A stretch of DNA of 64,000 nucleotides from positions 108,013-172,012 of the forward strand of contig SCFE01000116.1 of assembly GCA_004352715.1 (NCBI GenBank), given 5' to 3'. The number at the start of each line of letters is the position of its first letter. The stretch's first letter is position 1. Shown here in pieces: positions 1-12,144 of the stretch. Origin of the DNA: Hofstenia miamia. Lineage: Eukaryota; Xenacoelomorpha; Acoela. The position numbers and the translations under genes are program-made. The notes below the pieces were generated by a model that saw only the letters and a list, made by a program, of their open reading frames with translations, was not told where the DNA came from and ran no database searches.

Positions 1-77
1 GTTAAACTAAAAGATTATGAGAATAGAGTCTATATTTCAAGATCATTAACTGTTGATGAAAGAATGATGAGAATTAA

Positions 78-1600
78 TTGATAATGGTTCTTAAGATTCA
101 GAACCTGAAGCTTTTCCATAAAAATGTTGAAGTTTCTCTGCAATGTCTAAATGAAATGAATCTTAGATCTTGTACTCTATATCTGGTAAAATGTCCATTG
201 TGCACTTTTGAAAAGCAAATCAACTTTATGAATCATGTTATGTTTAGGTCTCTGTCAATTGTATGTGTCACAAAAATATGGTTAGATAATGTTACTGATA
301 ATCTATTTTTAGCACAAAAATACTCAGTGGTTGCAAGAGCCAACCACAAGCCATGTGAACATGGAGTTCTGGTGTTAATGCAATGTAATGTAAAAACAGC
401 TGTTGATTTTGGTTGTGCATATACAGTTACTTTTGATTCATATTCCATATTTGATATTTTCATATACAACCCTCTGCAGTCAAGTATTTGCAGATTTCTT
501 AATATTACTCTATCTCTTTTGACAATGTTTTCTGGATACAAGGCAATTATTTGTGGTGATTTCAATACGCCAGATGTTGACTGGTGGCAATACTACAGAA
601 AAAATTCCAATAATATGTTGCTTGTTGATGGCCTGATAGTAGCTGGCTTTTGACAATTTGTAAACTGTCTGATTCATTTATTTGGCAATGTGCTTGATTT
701 GATATTTTCAATTTTAGTGATTGCAGCATTTCATAACCATTCATTCAATTTGATTTCTTTGACCATTTAGGAATGGTGGCTGAATTCTCTTTTCAATCTA
801 ATAACAAAGAAGACACATCCCAAGTTTTCAGTATACCAAGTAGTGCCTATCCTGAGATGTGTGCTTTTCTCAACAGTTTGATCTTTTCTGTTATTTGAGA
901 CTCACCTGAATTTTGCTTTTTAGAAAGCTTGTTTATCAACATTAATTATATTTTAGATACTTACTACAGACTTACTACAGACAGAAGAAAAGAAGAGAGC
1001 TATTTTACTTCTATGCATCTCACAGTGTACATCTGTCTAATAAACTATGGCTAAATGATGATTAGCTAAAAAGTTTACTTTATCCAACTTTAATTTAACT
1101 GAGCAGCTGGAAAGAGATTACCTGGAATCAGTTGAACTAGATACAGCTTTATTTATTAGTGATTTTATAAAAGACTCTCCTAAAACATTACATATTTGCT
1201 TTAAACTTTTAAAAACCATTAAATCAGACAATAAAATCCCAACCATGATGAAGAAGAAAGGAGCTGAACATCAAGGTATGAATAACATAGTAAATGTTTT
1301 CAAACAGTACTTTTCTAGTGTGTTCATTATGGAAATCTTGACTTATGAAGATTATTCCACAAAATCTCAGGACAATGTTTTCTTCACAGTTGATGAAGTC
1401 TAACTTTACAAAATACTTCATTGGGGACAGCAATAGATATAATTTCAGAAATTGCATGGCTCTGGGATTGGTGGGAATCTGCTACAATGGTTATCTGCAT
1501 ATCTGTGTAATAGGAGGGAAATTAGCATGTGTTCCTACTATTCTATTTATTGAGGGTTTTAAGCTGTTGTGTGGATTGACTGATGTTACAAAATTAACTA
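78..1600 (+). pseudogene. LINE (non-LTR retrotransposon) relic, 5' half: endonuclease and start of reverse transcriptase
   Basis: This is a decayed non-LTR retrotransposon on the plus strand. Positions 78-653 stay open for 191 codons and look like an apurinic-type (APE) endonuclease: a KIWLDN-like segment, then YSVVARANHKP, GVLVLMQ, and near the end ICGDFNTPDVDWW, where GDFN is the conserved catalytic and metal-binding block. After the stop at 653 the same element continues with stops and frame changes: YFSSVF (about 1308-1325) is typical of the linker before the polymerase, and GIGGNLLQWLSAYLCNR (about 1463-1515) is typical of reverse transcriptase upstream of the active site. Similarity then stops. 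The matching next block (VLINDLPDDC) reappears at about 6445, so the element seems split by about 4.8 kb of other sequence. In its active state it would nick DNA and copy its RNA; this copy cannot. The CR1/L2-like clade is a guess. Confidence 0.8.
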
Positions 1601-1739
1601 ACTCCTCCTGCTATTATAAGTAAACAGGAGATAATGTTATGGAAGAGTGGCCACACTTGGCCAACCTAATACAGATAACTTTTAGAAGAGTTGTATAAGA
1701 CTAGAGCCCTAATTAGATTAAGAAACAAGAAACCCTAAC

Positions 1740-1866
1740 TCTTTTGTGCAAGTGGTGAACCAAAGTGCTAAGTAAAATAACCTAAGCTCAGTGTAATAAT
1801 AATAAATTCCATTATGGATGAATAGCAGTACAAGTGCCCTAAACATTTGCCTAACCTATATAAAGG
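1740..1866 (-). repeat. Diverged interspersed repeat, inverse copy of 4394-4545
   Basis: Read on the minus strand this stretch matches 4394-4545. Shared blocks include GTGCTTAGTTAAATAACC-like and AACCTAAGCTCA-like words and a CAGTACAA..GCCCTAA block. No coding potential is visible. It may be a SINE or MITE, but no clear ends or target duplications were found. Confidence 0.4.
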
Positions 1867-2362
1867 ATGGCCATTCACCAGCTTTCCTGCCAAATGGGTA
1901 TCCTTTAACAATGCAGTTGAAAAATTAGAAACACATTTTATAAAAGTAAAGTCAAAATAATAAAGTAAAAAGGATTTACCAAGAATAACTGCCAATCTGA
2001 AAATAAATAAATCACACATATTTATACAAAGAAAACTGGTGAAGGAATCAAACAATAGTACAATGTTGCTAACATAAATAAATAAAACAGGTGCTGTACA
2101 ATAACCTTTTAAGCATACAAAAAAACTGTGAAATAATTGAATGGAAATAATTAAGCTAAAATTGCAAAGTTTACAAAAGAACTGAAATTCATTAATGTCA
2201 AAATTAAAATAGATAATTGATGCAGTAATACCACAATAGACAACAGTGTGTGAAAATTCAGAAATTTCAATCCAGTTAGGAAGCACTGCTTATTGTATTT
2301 TTAAATTTCTAATGTTTTCTTAGTTCAAAATCTTTGCTTACAAGTTTTAAGATTAAAAATAA
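1867..2362. other. Intergenic, nothing recognised
   Basis: A+T-rich sequence with no convincing gene. A 172-codon minus-strand frame (1768-2286) has low-complexity hydrophobic composition and no family resemblance, so it was not called. The stretch ends at a single N (2363), which marks a contig join. Confidence 0.5.
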
Positions 2363-2363
2363 N

Positions 2364-2554
2364 TTGGTAATAGCTAAAGTGATATTTATTAGGCAGCTAG
2401 TGACATTGCCAGGTTGCAAAGTACAAAGTTACACATCACAAATTGAGTTTATTCAGTTACATCCAGCCTTGAGTGTTGCACTGAGTTAGGATAGGGAACA
2501 CATAAGTTACTTTGTTGAGCTGAGACTTGGAACTACTTGATCAACAACAGAGGC
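2364..2554. repeat. Short redundant contig, copy of 2875-3065
   Basis: The sequence between the single N at 2363 and the 21-N gap (2555-2575) is essentially identical to 2875-3065 and to the matching part of 3346-3967. It looks like a small contig that should have merged with its neighbour, not a genomic repeat. Confidence 0.75.
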
Positions 2555-2722
2555 NNNNNNNNNNNNNNNNNNNNNTACATATCTGGAGTGACTCAAGGTT
2601 CCTTGATCCAAGCCATAAACCTTCATTTACATTAGGGGTATGAATAGGAGTTTTTCTCCATTTAGCTGACTATTGATTCATTCATTTACATGTATTAAAT
2701 AACAGACTTCCAAGATAAGGCT

Positions 2723-3344
2723 AGTTAGCCTACCATAGGTTATATCTATATTATATTATCTTGACTATAAACAGACTAATAAATAGACTGAGCATGTATT
2801 GTTATCTAAATGAAAGTTAAGAAGCTGCAAGTAATTATGTATTTTATTTTCTATATTAATTAATGCCAATAGTTTTTGGTAATAGCTAAAGTGATATTTA
2901 TTAGGCAGCTAGTGACATTGCCAGGTTGCAAAGTACAAAGTTACACATCACAAATTGAGTTTATTCAGTTACATCCAGCCTTGAGTGTTGCACTGAGTTA
3001 GGATAGGGAACACATAAGTTACTTTGTTGAGCTGAGACTTGGAACTACTTGATCAACAACAGAGGCACATGAGTGTGGATTGATTTGGAGATTGGAGTCA
3101 GCTGGAGGCCACAGTTGATGAGGGGTGAATCATGGAAAAAATTGCAATGATGTCATACCTAAATAGTATCAGATTAGTTGGAGTATAAGTTTATGACAAC
3201 ATATTTTATATCAAAGCAAAGAATGAAGATCAGTACATCCCTATCCACATCTAACAAGAAGTAATATTTAAAAAGAATAAATAACTCTGTGTTAACACCT
3301 GGTAGCAGATGCTACATTAATTATTTTTCCAGTATAAATAATTG
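2723..3344. repeat. Direct repeat, copy 1 (pairs with 3346-3967)
   Basis: About 622 bases running up to the single N at 3345 are repeated almost perfectly straight after it. Copy 1 ends exactly at the contig end and copy 2 starts exactly at the next contig start. That is what an uncollapsed contig overlap looks like. No coding potential is visible. Confidence 0.85.
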
Positions 3345-3345
3345 N

Positions 3346-3967
3346 TAGTTAGCCTACCATAGGTTATATCTATATTATATTATCTTGACTATAAACAGAC
3401 TAATAAATAGACTGAGCATGTATTGTTATCTAAATGAAAGTTAAGAAGCTGCAAGTAATTATGTATTTTATTTTCTATATTAATTAATGCCAATAGTTTT
3501 TGGTAATGGCTAAAGTGATATTTATTAGGCAGCTAGTGACATTGCCAGGTTGCAAAGTACAAAGTTACACATCACAAATTGAGTTTATTCAGTTACATCC
3601 AGCCTTGAGTGTTGCACTGAGTTAGGATAGGGAACACATAAGTTACTTTGTTGAGCTGAGACTTGGAACTACTTGATCAACAACAGAGGCACATGAGTGT
3701 GGATTGATTTGGAGATTGGAGTCAGCTGGAGGCCACAGTTGATGAGGGGTGAATCATGGAAAAAATTGCAATGATGTCATACCTAAATAGTATCAGATTA
3801 GTTGGAGTATAAGTTTATGACAACATATTTTATATCAAAGCAAAGAATGAAGATCAGTACATCCCTATCCACATCTAACAAGAAGTAATATTTAAAAAGA
3901 ATAAATAACTCTGTGTTAACACCTGGTAGCAGATGCTACATTAATTATTTTTCCAGTATAAATAATT
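3346..3967. repeat. Direct repeat, copy 2 (pairs with 2723-3344)
   Basis: Near-identical to 2723-3344; one visible difference is GGTAATAGC versus GGTAATGGC. After 3967 the sequence continues as unique DNA. Confidence 0.85.
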
Positions 3968-4045
3968 GCTTTCACATTGAATATATTGTGGCATAAAGAC
4001 ATTTTTCATTCTTTATTTTTTTGCAATTTCAATATTAATTTTATT

Positions 4046-4877
4046 ATTTTATTTCAATTGTAGTTTGACAAAATGACAACAGTGCTATATATTTTTGTTT
4101 GAATTTCTGCTAATTGATAGCACAGTAAAATTAGAGCAAAAAACCAAATGTGGACCAGTCAGTAATTTGTTCATATTTTTCATTAGCATGTTTTGTTTTC
4201 AAAAACCAGTTTAGTCTTGTATATATATCAGTGGTTTGTTCATTTATATTCTTCTTCAATTTAGTCTCAGTAAATTTGTTTTTACTTCTTATCTTTGACT
4301 TACTATTATATTAAATTATGTGTTTCTAATTTTCAACTGCATAGTTAAAGGTCTCCCAGACATGGCATGATTTAGCTGGTTTGCTTTCTTTAAATTAAGC
4401 TAGGTGTATGGTTAGGGCTGTTGTACTGCTTTTCATTCATAATGAAAGTCATTATTATTGCTTTCACCTAAATTGCATGAGATGAGAAACACAATGAGCT
4501 TAGGTTATTTAACTAAGCACCTAGGTTCACTATTTGCACCCAATGCCACAATGAGAAGAAAATCAACATAATAACTGTAATTTCAACAATGAAAGGCTTT
4601 TCCAAAAACTTAGGAAAACCTAAGCTTAATAACATGAATATCACAATTTAGAAAATAACATTCCTGAATTGTGAAATCATTGCATATTGTTACTTTAAAA
4701 ATTTTTAGAACATTTGTAAATTTCAAAATTTGACAAATTTTGGTATTTCTGCCAATCCTGAAGCATGAAAATCTCAAAACTTGCAATTCCACAATTTGCA
4801 CAATTGGCCAAAAGTTACAGAAGTATAAATCATTAAAACATGCTATATTTTATTGCTTAGAAATAATCAGTTTTTTT
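4046..4877. repeat. Direct repeat, copy 1 (pairs with 4879-5710)
   Basis: An 832-base segment ending at the single N at 4878. It is repeated immediately after the N with only a few substitutions, for example GCAAAAAACC versus GCAAAAGACC. The identical 63-codon minus-strand frames in the two copies (4610-4801, 5443-5634) therefore give no support for a gene. It contains the interspersed repeat at 4394-4545. Confidence 0.85.
4394..4545 (+). repeat. Diverged interspersed repeat, inverse of 1740-1866
   Basis: It contains GGTTAGGGCTGTTGTACTGC and GAGCTTAGGTTATTTAAC-like blocks that are the reverse complement of 1740-1866. The same segment is repeated at about 5227-5378 only because of the larger duplication. 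Confidence 0.4.
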
Positions 4878-4878
4878 N

Positions 4879-5710
4879 ATTTTATTTCAATTGTAGTTTG
4901 ACAAAATGACAACAGTGCTATATATTTTTGTTTGAATTTCTGCTAATTGATAGCACAGTAAAATTAGAGCAAAAGACCAAATGTGGACCAGTCAGTAATT
5001 TGTTCATATTTTTCATTAGCATGTTTTGTTTTTAAAAACCAGTTTAGTCTTGTATATATATCAGTGGTTTGTTCATTTATATTCTTCTTCAATTTAGTCT
5101 CAGTAAATTTGTTTTTACTTCTTATCTTTGACTTACTATTATATTAAATTATGTGTTTCTAATTTTCAACTGCATAGTTAAAGGTCTCCCAGACATGGCA
5201 TGATTTAGCTGGTTTGCTTTCTTTAAATTAAGCTAGGTGTATGGTTAGGGCTGTTGTACTGCTTTTCATTCATAATGAAAGTCATTATTATTGCTTTCAC
5301 CTAAATTGCATGAGATGAGAAACACAATGAGCTTAGGTTATTTAACTAAGCACCTAGGTTCACTATTTGCACCCAATGCCACAATGAGAAGAAAATCAAC
5401 ATAATAACTGTAATTTCAACAATGAAAGGCTTTTCCAAAAACTTAGGAAAACCTAAGCTTAATAACATGAATATCACAATTTAGAAAATAACATTCCTGA
5501 ATTGTGAAATCATTGCATATTGTTACTTTAAAAATTTTTAGAACATTTGTAAATTTCAAAATTTGACAAATTTTGGTATTTCTGCCAATCCTGAAGCATG
5601 AAAATCTCAAAACTTGCAATTCCACAATTTGCACAATTGGCCAAAAGTTACAGAAGTATAAATCATTAAAACATGCTATATTTTATTGCTTAGAAATAAT
5701 CAGTTTTTTT
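4879..5710. repeat. Direct repeat, copy 2 (pairs with 4046-4877)
   Basis: Starts at the first base after the N at 4878 and follows 4046-4877 for its full length, then runs into unique sequence (AGCAAACTCC). Best read as an unmerged contig overlap with allelic differences. Confidence 0.85.
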
Positions 5711-6444
5711 AGCAAACTCCAAATTACTAGAAATCATGTGTTTTGCACCATTTTCACATAAAACACAAATCTTAGACTGAAAATTATATGTTAATGAATG
5801 ATATTCTGTAAACTAATCTTAAAATATATTAAGTGATTACATTTTGAAGTTTTCAAAACATAGTGAGAAATTAGCACAAATAGAATGAAACCTACTTCAG
5901 GCCTCTAAGCCAAAGCTTTTGGAAAATCTTAAAGTATTATTATTTACATACTTGTGCTTGCCTAATAGATATATATTGTACATATTTCAAAGTTTCAGTA
6001 TGCAAAACTGGTCTTAAAAAAATGAAGTGTAAAAATGTGATTAATAAACAAAAAGATCCTGTCTTTTGCCAAAAATTTTGACAAACAATAAGCTGATTTT
6101 GAAATTTTGCAATAAAACTAACAGATATAAGTTTATTAAAAAACTTCATTCAATTAGCTCCAATATAGAAGGCAAATGTATAGAAAAAAGTTTTTTACAC
6201 TTAAGAAATTTGGAATTTATTTCACTGAAAATTTGTGAACATAAAGTTTAGTAATGCATATCAATGTATGAAGTCACCATTTTTGCATGTCATAAGAAAA
6301 TTTTGGGGGTTGAGGTGCAATTTCCACTCCTTATAGCAATAATTTGAGATGATAATCTTCAAATTTGGAAATAACATACCCATATTGAAAAGTTGGAGTG
6401 TGGTTTATGGACTAGTTTTGAAGTGTGCTGCCACAACATATAGT
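5711..6444. other. Intergenic, nothing recognised
   Basis: A+T-rich unique DNA between the duplicated contig end and the second LINE segment. Short open frames (60-69 codons) show no family resemblance. Confidence 0.5.
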
Positions 6445-7460
6445 CTTCTAGCACAGTCATTTACTCTTTGCAGTTCTTATAAATGATTTACCAGATGATT
6501 GTTTGAACTCTTTTATGGTACTTTACACCAATGATAGTAAATTATGCAGTAGTTTGCTAAATGGGCTTTAATTAGACCTTAATAGATGTCTTAAATGTGT
6601 AGACAATTATAAAATGCTTTTTAATGAAAGAAAATCTGTGTTGCTCTCTTTTGGCCACAAATGAAACTCCATTAACTGCATGCTATCTATGAATGATTAT
6701 GCACTAGCTAACAGTATTTGCACTAAATAACTTGGAATGACAGTCTCTGACACTCTTCAATGGAGTCTACACATTAATTCTTTGGTATCAAGAGATCACT
6801 ACCAGTTGGGATATTAATGTACATAAAAATTAAACTTGTTAAATCACCAATATGGTTTCCCAATGTAACAGACCTTCATAAACTGGATCTGTTTTTTCAT
6901 AATATATTAAAATGGATTACACCTGGCAATAACTACTTTGATCAGATAAAAGTTGTAACTTTTTGCCTATTGGATTGCAATTGGAGTATGTTGATCTAGT
7001 ATTGTTCAATTAATTGTTATCTACAGAGGTTAGTCTACAAATCTGCAGATTGCTTTCTTTGTGATATCCTAACATTTACCCTATTAAATGACTAACTGAG
7101 CCAATGTTTGACATAAAACAAATATGCAAAGTGTTTACAACTCACTGTACTTTCTACTGTAGAATCCCAACAGTTTAGAAATCAATGGTAAAATTAGCTA
7201 TTTCTATTACTTTTCTTAGATAAAAAAACAACTTTCTACAATTTGTGAGATTCCAACTAACAATTCTAACATCTGATTTATTAGATAACCTTATATAATG
7301 CAGATAGATTTACACTGTTATTTAATTGAGTATCAAGCCTCTATTTAGATCAGCAAAGAGTAACTACAAGGGCCAGAATCTGAAGCAAAGCAGGTAATCA
7401 AGAGTAGTGTGGCTTCCAACAGCAATCACAATTTACTATGCCATTGACTATGACTCACAA
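6445..7460 (+). pseudogene. LINE relic, 3' half: reverse transcriptase palm and C-terminus
   Basis: A mixed-frame plus-strand translation shows reverse transcriptase landmarks in order. LLFAVLINDLPDDC comes first, then MVLYTNDSKLCSSLL, where the catalytic YADD box has become YTND. Next come DNYKMLFNERKSVLLSFG, then TKxLGMTVSDTLQW, the usual KDLGV..S..L.W block. Further on, SPIWFPNVTDLHKLDLF matches the C-terminal SPVW..Y..LI..LE region. Frameshifts and stops are frequent and one catalytic aspartate is lost, so it is dead. It has the same strand as the endonuclease half at 78-1600 and picks up at the motif where that half stops, so the two are probably one element. The downstream boundary near 7.4 kb is uncertain. 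Confidence 0.75.
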
Positions 7461-8611
7461 ATCTTCTCAGTGATAATGGTTTAGGTAGTGAAGTGCAATG
7501 CTCCCCAATGTTGCTTACTGTTATTGGATTTGTACAACAATTGCTCTCATTATAACTCATTAAATAGGAATAAATGTAACCATGCTGCTTTCACTTCTTA
7601 TTTGCCTTAAATATAAATAACCCCACATTTATAATAGTACATGCTGTCTAGTACATGTGTGCAATTGTTGTTCTCTGCAGAAATTTGGTAATTGATTATC
7701 AGTATGTGTTCAATAAGTAGCATAGATAATACTGCATTCACAGACATCAATTCTGTTTAATAGATTTTTTATGTATAATAAATGACACAAATTTGGATCT
7801 AAAATAAAAGGGGTGAGCCTACAATCACCTGTCCAACTTTTTAATGACATTAATTATAGAACAAGAATCAATTCAGGAGGAAAGCCAAATGGAATAAAAA
7901 TCACTATCCATAGACCTAACTTAAAGGCACACTTTCCTCAACAGTGCAGAGTGATTGCAGAAGCTGACTTGATGATTGCCAAATGAAGACTGTGACCTCA
8001 ATGTTTAGCTTTCCATATTCATAATATAATAAAACCTGATACAATGTAAAGATAAATCCAAATGATTTAATTTATCAACTCTCTCCTCCATTTACAGCAT
8101 ATTTATATTACACTTTATAAACAGATCAACATTTACCTGTTTCTAGTTGATGAATATTTCTGTCATTGAACTTTCATCTGATATTCCTTACACAACATGA
8201 ATGTCTAATTATTTTGTCCACAAATATTCTTGTCATAATTGATTTGCTTAGTTGCAACAAAAGATAAATATTTAACACCCATAGCATTATCAAAATAAAT
8301 CATCACTCAAAATAATCAAAAGTAACTAATTTCTTTGTTTCTTATGCTGATTATGCCACACTACATATCATCAAAATGTGTAAAGCCTTGCATGAGAACT
8401 CTGATATATCAATTTTTTTACCCCAGCTCATTTTAAGCACTTGCTTAAGAATTTAATATTTAGTTATTTTTGTGATAAGTGAAAAACTACCATTTTATAG
8501 TTTTATGCAAACAATTTGTGATTTTAAAGTTTATAGATTGCCTTATAAACAATAAATTATTATTCTTTTTCTTCTTCTATAAAGATAAAATTTATGTAGA
8601 AGTTTACAAAG
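7461..8611. other. Intergenic, nothing recognised
   Basis: CpG-free, A+T-rich sequence without a convincing frame, RNA gene or repeat structure. Confidence 0.5.
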
Positions 8612-8681
8612 TTAAGTTAAACAAATTAAAATTTTACAAAGGCATTTTAAGTTAAACAAATTAAAATTTTACAAAGGCATT
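8612..8681. repeat. Two-copy tandem repeat, 35-bp period
   Basis: The unit begins TTAAGTTAAACAAATTAAA and ends AAAGGCATT; it occurs twice back to back without visible change. Short AAATTTTACAAA-like pieces continue on both sides, which suggests repeated slippage. Confidence 0.85.
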
Positions 8682-9386
8682 TGCAAAATTAAATTTTATG
8701 AAGCTAGATTTACTACTAAAAATCCTATAGATTAAATACAAAGTTATCAATTACAAAGTTAAATTTTACAAATTTATTAAGGAATCCTGTTGTTTGATTG
8801 CTTATATAAATAAGAAAAAAATGCTATCACAGTTGAATGAACATTGCTACTTTGTAACCTTAAGTTCTTTTTATCCATGTAGCTGTCTATTAATCTAATT
8901 ATACTATGTATTTCATGATTGCCTAAGAAAGGCTAATAGAAGCTTGAGAAAATGTTAATTAGTGTCTCTTAGCAACATCTATCAACCAGAAGTCACATTT
9001 TGGAACATGTACAGATAATTGTACTATAATTTATTGAGCAGTCTTGCTTTTCACTGACATGTATCAATTTGTGATATTACTAAGTAGTGATATTATGCCT
9101 TTGGCTTGAGAACTGCATGTATCTATCATATATAAATTATTGCCACAAAGTAGATCCACTACCTACCCTTTAGTAATCTATCAAAACAAACTCAAATTAC
9201 TACTTCAAACTTGCTCTTAACTGGTGTAAAAAATTCATCACAATGCTATAGTGTCATAAAAGCAATCACTCATAAGTACTCTCATCATATATAAGGAATG
9301 GATGCACAAATATATATGTTGGGGATGTCTATGCAGTAAAACTCATGCAACATTTGAATATTACATCTCTTTAGAAATGTTCACAA
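8682..9386. other. Intergenic, nothing recognised
   Basis: A+T-rich, no gene or repeat structure recognised. Confidence 0.45.
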
Positions 9387-10210
9387 CCCAAGTAGCACCA
9401 ATTGTTGGGCCATCATTGGTCCATTGTTGGCATAATATTGGCCAATATTTGCATTCAGCAATTGGGCCAATATTGGGCCATTGGTATTTGCCAATAATGA
9501 GTGCACAAAAATTTATACATATTTGTTATTTGACATCATTTTGAATGCTACTTTGCATTTTTATGGCTCTTTCTTCTGTTTCTATCTTTAGTAGAAAATT
9601 GTCACTAGTAAATTTCACATAAATTTCAAAGAAGCAAAAATACAAGAAATTTCAAAACCTTCAAAATGTAAGCTATAATTTTCTATGGACCCAGAATTGA
9701 AATGACCTGAGTAATGTCTAGTACCAATATAGTTGGTCCCACTAGCATTAAATTTCCATTCCTATTTAAAATTTTGGTCTCATGTAGATCCAAACATAGC
9801 AACTATTTTGAACAAAATTAGCAAAAATTTATAATAATATTCTGAAAATTATGGTTTAAGTTTCTTCAATAAATATCACAAATCTATATTGGGCCTGCCC
9901 CTACTCACATCCTTAGTCTCAGATACAAGTATTTGAGACTGGCCTTAGTAACTTCTATATGACTACATTATTCCACTAAGCCTTAATTTTTTTATTCCAA
10001 TAGTTTATTACAAAGGCAAAATGCAAATTAACTTAAAAAATATCAGTAGATGTATAAATAAGATGCAAATGATACATAAGCAGTAATTTTGAATGCCAAA
10101 TATTGGTAATTACTAATGGTCCAATATTGGCCCAATGGCCAAATGCCAGTATTGGTCAATATTGTGCCAACAATGGACCAATGATGGCCCAACAATTGCT
10201 GCTACTTGGG
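9387..10210. mobile_element. MITE / non-autonomous DNA transposon with about 115-bp inverted ends
   Basis: The left end starts CCCAAGTAGCACCAATTG and the right end finishes GCTGCTACTTGGG. About 115 bases at each end are inverted copies of each other. The arms are built from variants of ATTGG, CCAAT and TTGGCCAATATTGG repeated about every 11 bases. The 590-base core is A+T-rich with no transposase. A frame at 9302-9544 merely crosses the left arm and was not called. No convincing target duplication is seen, so the superfamily is open. Confidence 0.75.
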
Positions 10211-10568
10211 AAATTTGTGAAAAAAAGAAAGTTTGTTACTGCTAACATGGATTGAAGTAAACTGCTTATTATCCACTATCTAAAGGAAACTGACAAAAAT
10301 GATAACATAAGGAAAAATTGGGGTAGAGAATAATATCAAAAGTTAAGAAAGGTTAAATCCTCAATTCTGTTTAGAAACTGTTTGACAATTAATTGAGACT
10401 AATATTGTAGAGTAACTCAGTGCCTCTTTTTATTATTTTTGGCACTCTGGAATAGTGTTATGTCTTTTTGACATTTTGATTCTTTGATTCACTGCTACCT
10501 TATTTGTATCAATTTCTTTTAATTAATTTTGTAATTTTGAGTGTAGTTAATTTGATAGTGTTAGTATT

Positions 10569-12020
10569 TGTCCCCTCAATTTAAATTATGTGTGATTGCT
10601 CATTTTAACTTTGAGAGAGAAACTGTGCTTAGAAATTGTAAACAAGTCATGTAATAAGTTACAGATTTTTGTAATAAATATCTGAGTCAATGTAGTGAAG
10701 CACACAATAAATACAGCTGCACAATAAATTCGGCTTCCTTCTTCTGCATTTGATCTTTGCAATTATTTATCTATTAACCCCTTTTTAGATTTCATTGATC
10801 AAAGATTAGCTAATGATAACTGTTGTTTAAGATCCAGTGAAAATTCAGGAGGAAACTGCACCAGGTCTAGGGCAACAAATAGCTCTTTAACAGTGACAGC
10901 TCAAATTGTGGCCACTTTAGGTTACAGTTACATCTTTTATTCAATCTGTTTGTACATGCACTTAATAATTAAACCTTGCAAATATACTATGCCATTGGCA
11001 AACATGAATGCACAGCAATTATGTGCCTGTTATTTATTATATATTTACATGAGCTGAGATAAGAAAACTCTGAGATAAATTGCTTATTGAGCTAGAAATT
11101 AATACTTGAGACACACAATTAGCACCTTGGCAAGTAGGAATGGCTTTAAAGATTTGGCTTTGGTGGGATGCCATGTGAATTGGTCACTGCTGGAGTTCTT
11201 TTTGGAATGGAACTTCTTTATTTGTAGGCAAAATCAGTGAACCACCAATGTAACTGTTCTGTTGGAATGCAGGTCACTCTCTGCTATGGTAGACTTTGCA
11301 ATCTTTGATCTAAACTCTTGAGTTACCCAGTACTGCTAGAGTAGCCAGAGCTCCCCCATGATTCTACAATATTGAAACCATTTGTAGTCATTAATTGATT
11401 TAATTTTTATTATATATACTGTAATTACTTAGTCTAATTCTTTTTAATTTTCTTTGAATTTATTTTGCAGTATTTTCTAGTTTTGATATCAGGAATGTGA
11501 GTGCAGCAATTTGTGCGGTTAATCAATTTGTCCCCTAATTTATTAATTATGGGTTACTCAACTAAGCTTTGTTAGGGAAAGTAATTTCAATTTTTGATGC
11601 ATAAGCAAAGTGAAGGTAATAATTATTATTGTATAAAAGTGAGGTTAAGTGCAAGTCTGGTGTTCTTTGCTTTTCATATTCTTGTTATTTAAATACTAAT
11701 GTAGAATCACTCAGGTATTTTTGCCTATTTTCATCAATTTTTTAATTTACATTCTAATTTGTAATTCTTTGCAATGACATCACCATGATGTTAGCTACTT
11801 TATTTTGAGCTTGGTTTAAAATGCTAAAACACTGTCCCTCAATGTGGTGCTACGTGTTTTTATTGCTCAATTCAATTTGCAAGGGAAGCATGATCATATG
11901 ATTTTGAGTTGTAAACAAAGGCAGGTAATTATTTCAGAACTATGTATAAATAGGAGTAACAATGTAGTGAATGTCAATAGAGTTTATCTTACCTAAACTG
12001 TGTTCAACTCTCCTCTACTA
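10569..12020 (+). repeat. Possible LTR-like fragments, up to three diverged copies
   Basis: Three stretches start with a TGTCCC word (about 10572, 11532, 11835). The first and third then show a TATA-like word followed by AATGTAGTGAA (ATAAATATCTGAGTC and TATAAATAGGAGTAAC) and then AATAAA or AATAGA. The order resembles an LTR promoter and poly(A) site, but divergence is high and ends are not defined. Confidence 0.25.
10907..11368 (-). repeat. LTR-like unit 1
   Basis: One of three diverged units of 462-505 bases. All start TGTGG..A..TTAGGTTA on the plus strand and end GATTCTACA, so on the minus strand they begin TGTAGAATC and end CCACA. TG..CA ends and a following ATTTG.GC are typical of LTRs and their downstream primer site, so I read them as solo-LTR relics on the minus strand. 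No internal gag or pol sequence is visible. Confidence 0.4.
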
Positions 12021-12144
12021 TTATATTTTGATTTACTGAGTTAATTTAATTATAATGATTGTGTAAGTTTACAGTCACAATTTGGGAGTCACTCTATTGT
12101 GGACTGATTTGATGAGTAGCTTTCAGGCAGTTAGTAGCCCAAAT

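Noticed and set aside
1768-2286. 172-codon minus-strand frame
   Set aside because: Phe/Leu/Ser-rich composition from A+T-rich DNA, no domain, and it overlaps an interspersed repeat.
4610-5634. Two identical 63-codon frames suggesting a duplicated gene
   Set aside because: They lie in an uncollapsed contig overlap, so identity carries no evolutionary information.
8612-8681. Short direct repeats considered as a CRISPR-like array
   Set aside because: Only two adjoining units without spacers; eukaryotic context.
9302-9544. 80-codon frame with PIVGPSLVHCWHNIGQ
   Set aside because: It is the translation of the ATTGG/CCAAT arm of the MITE.
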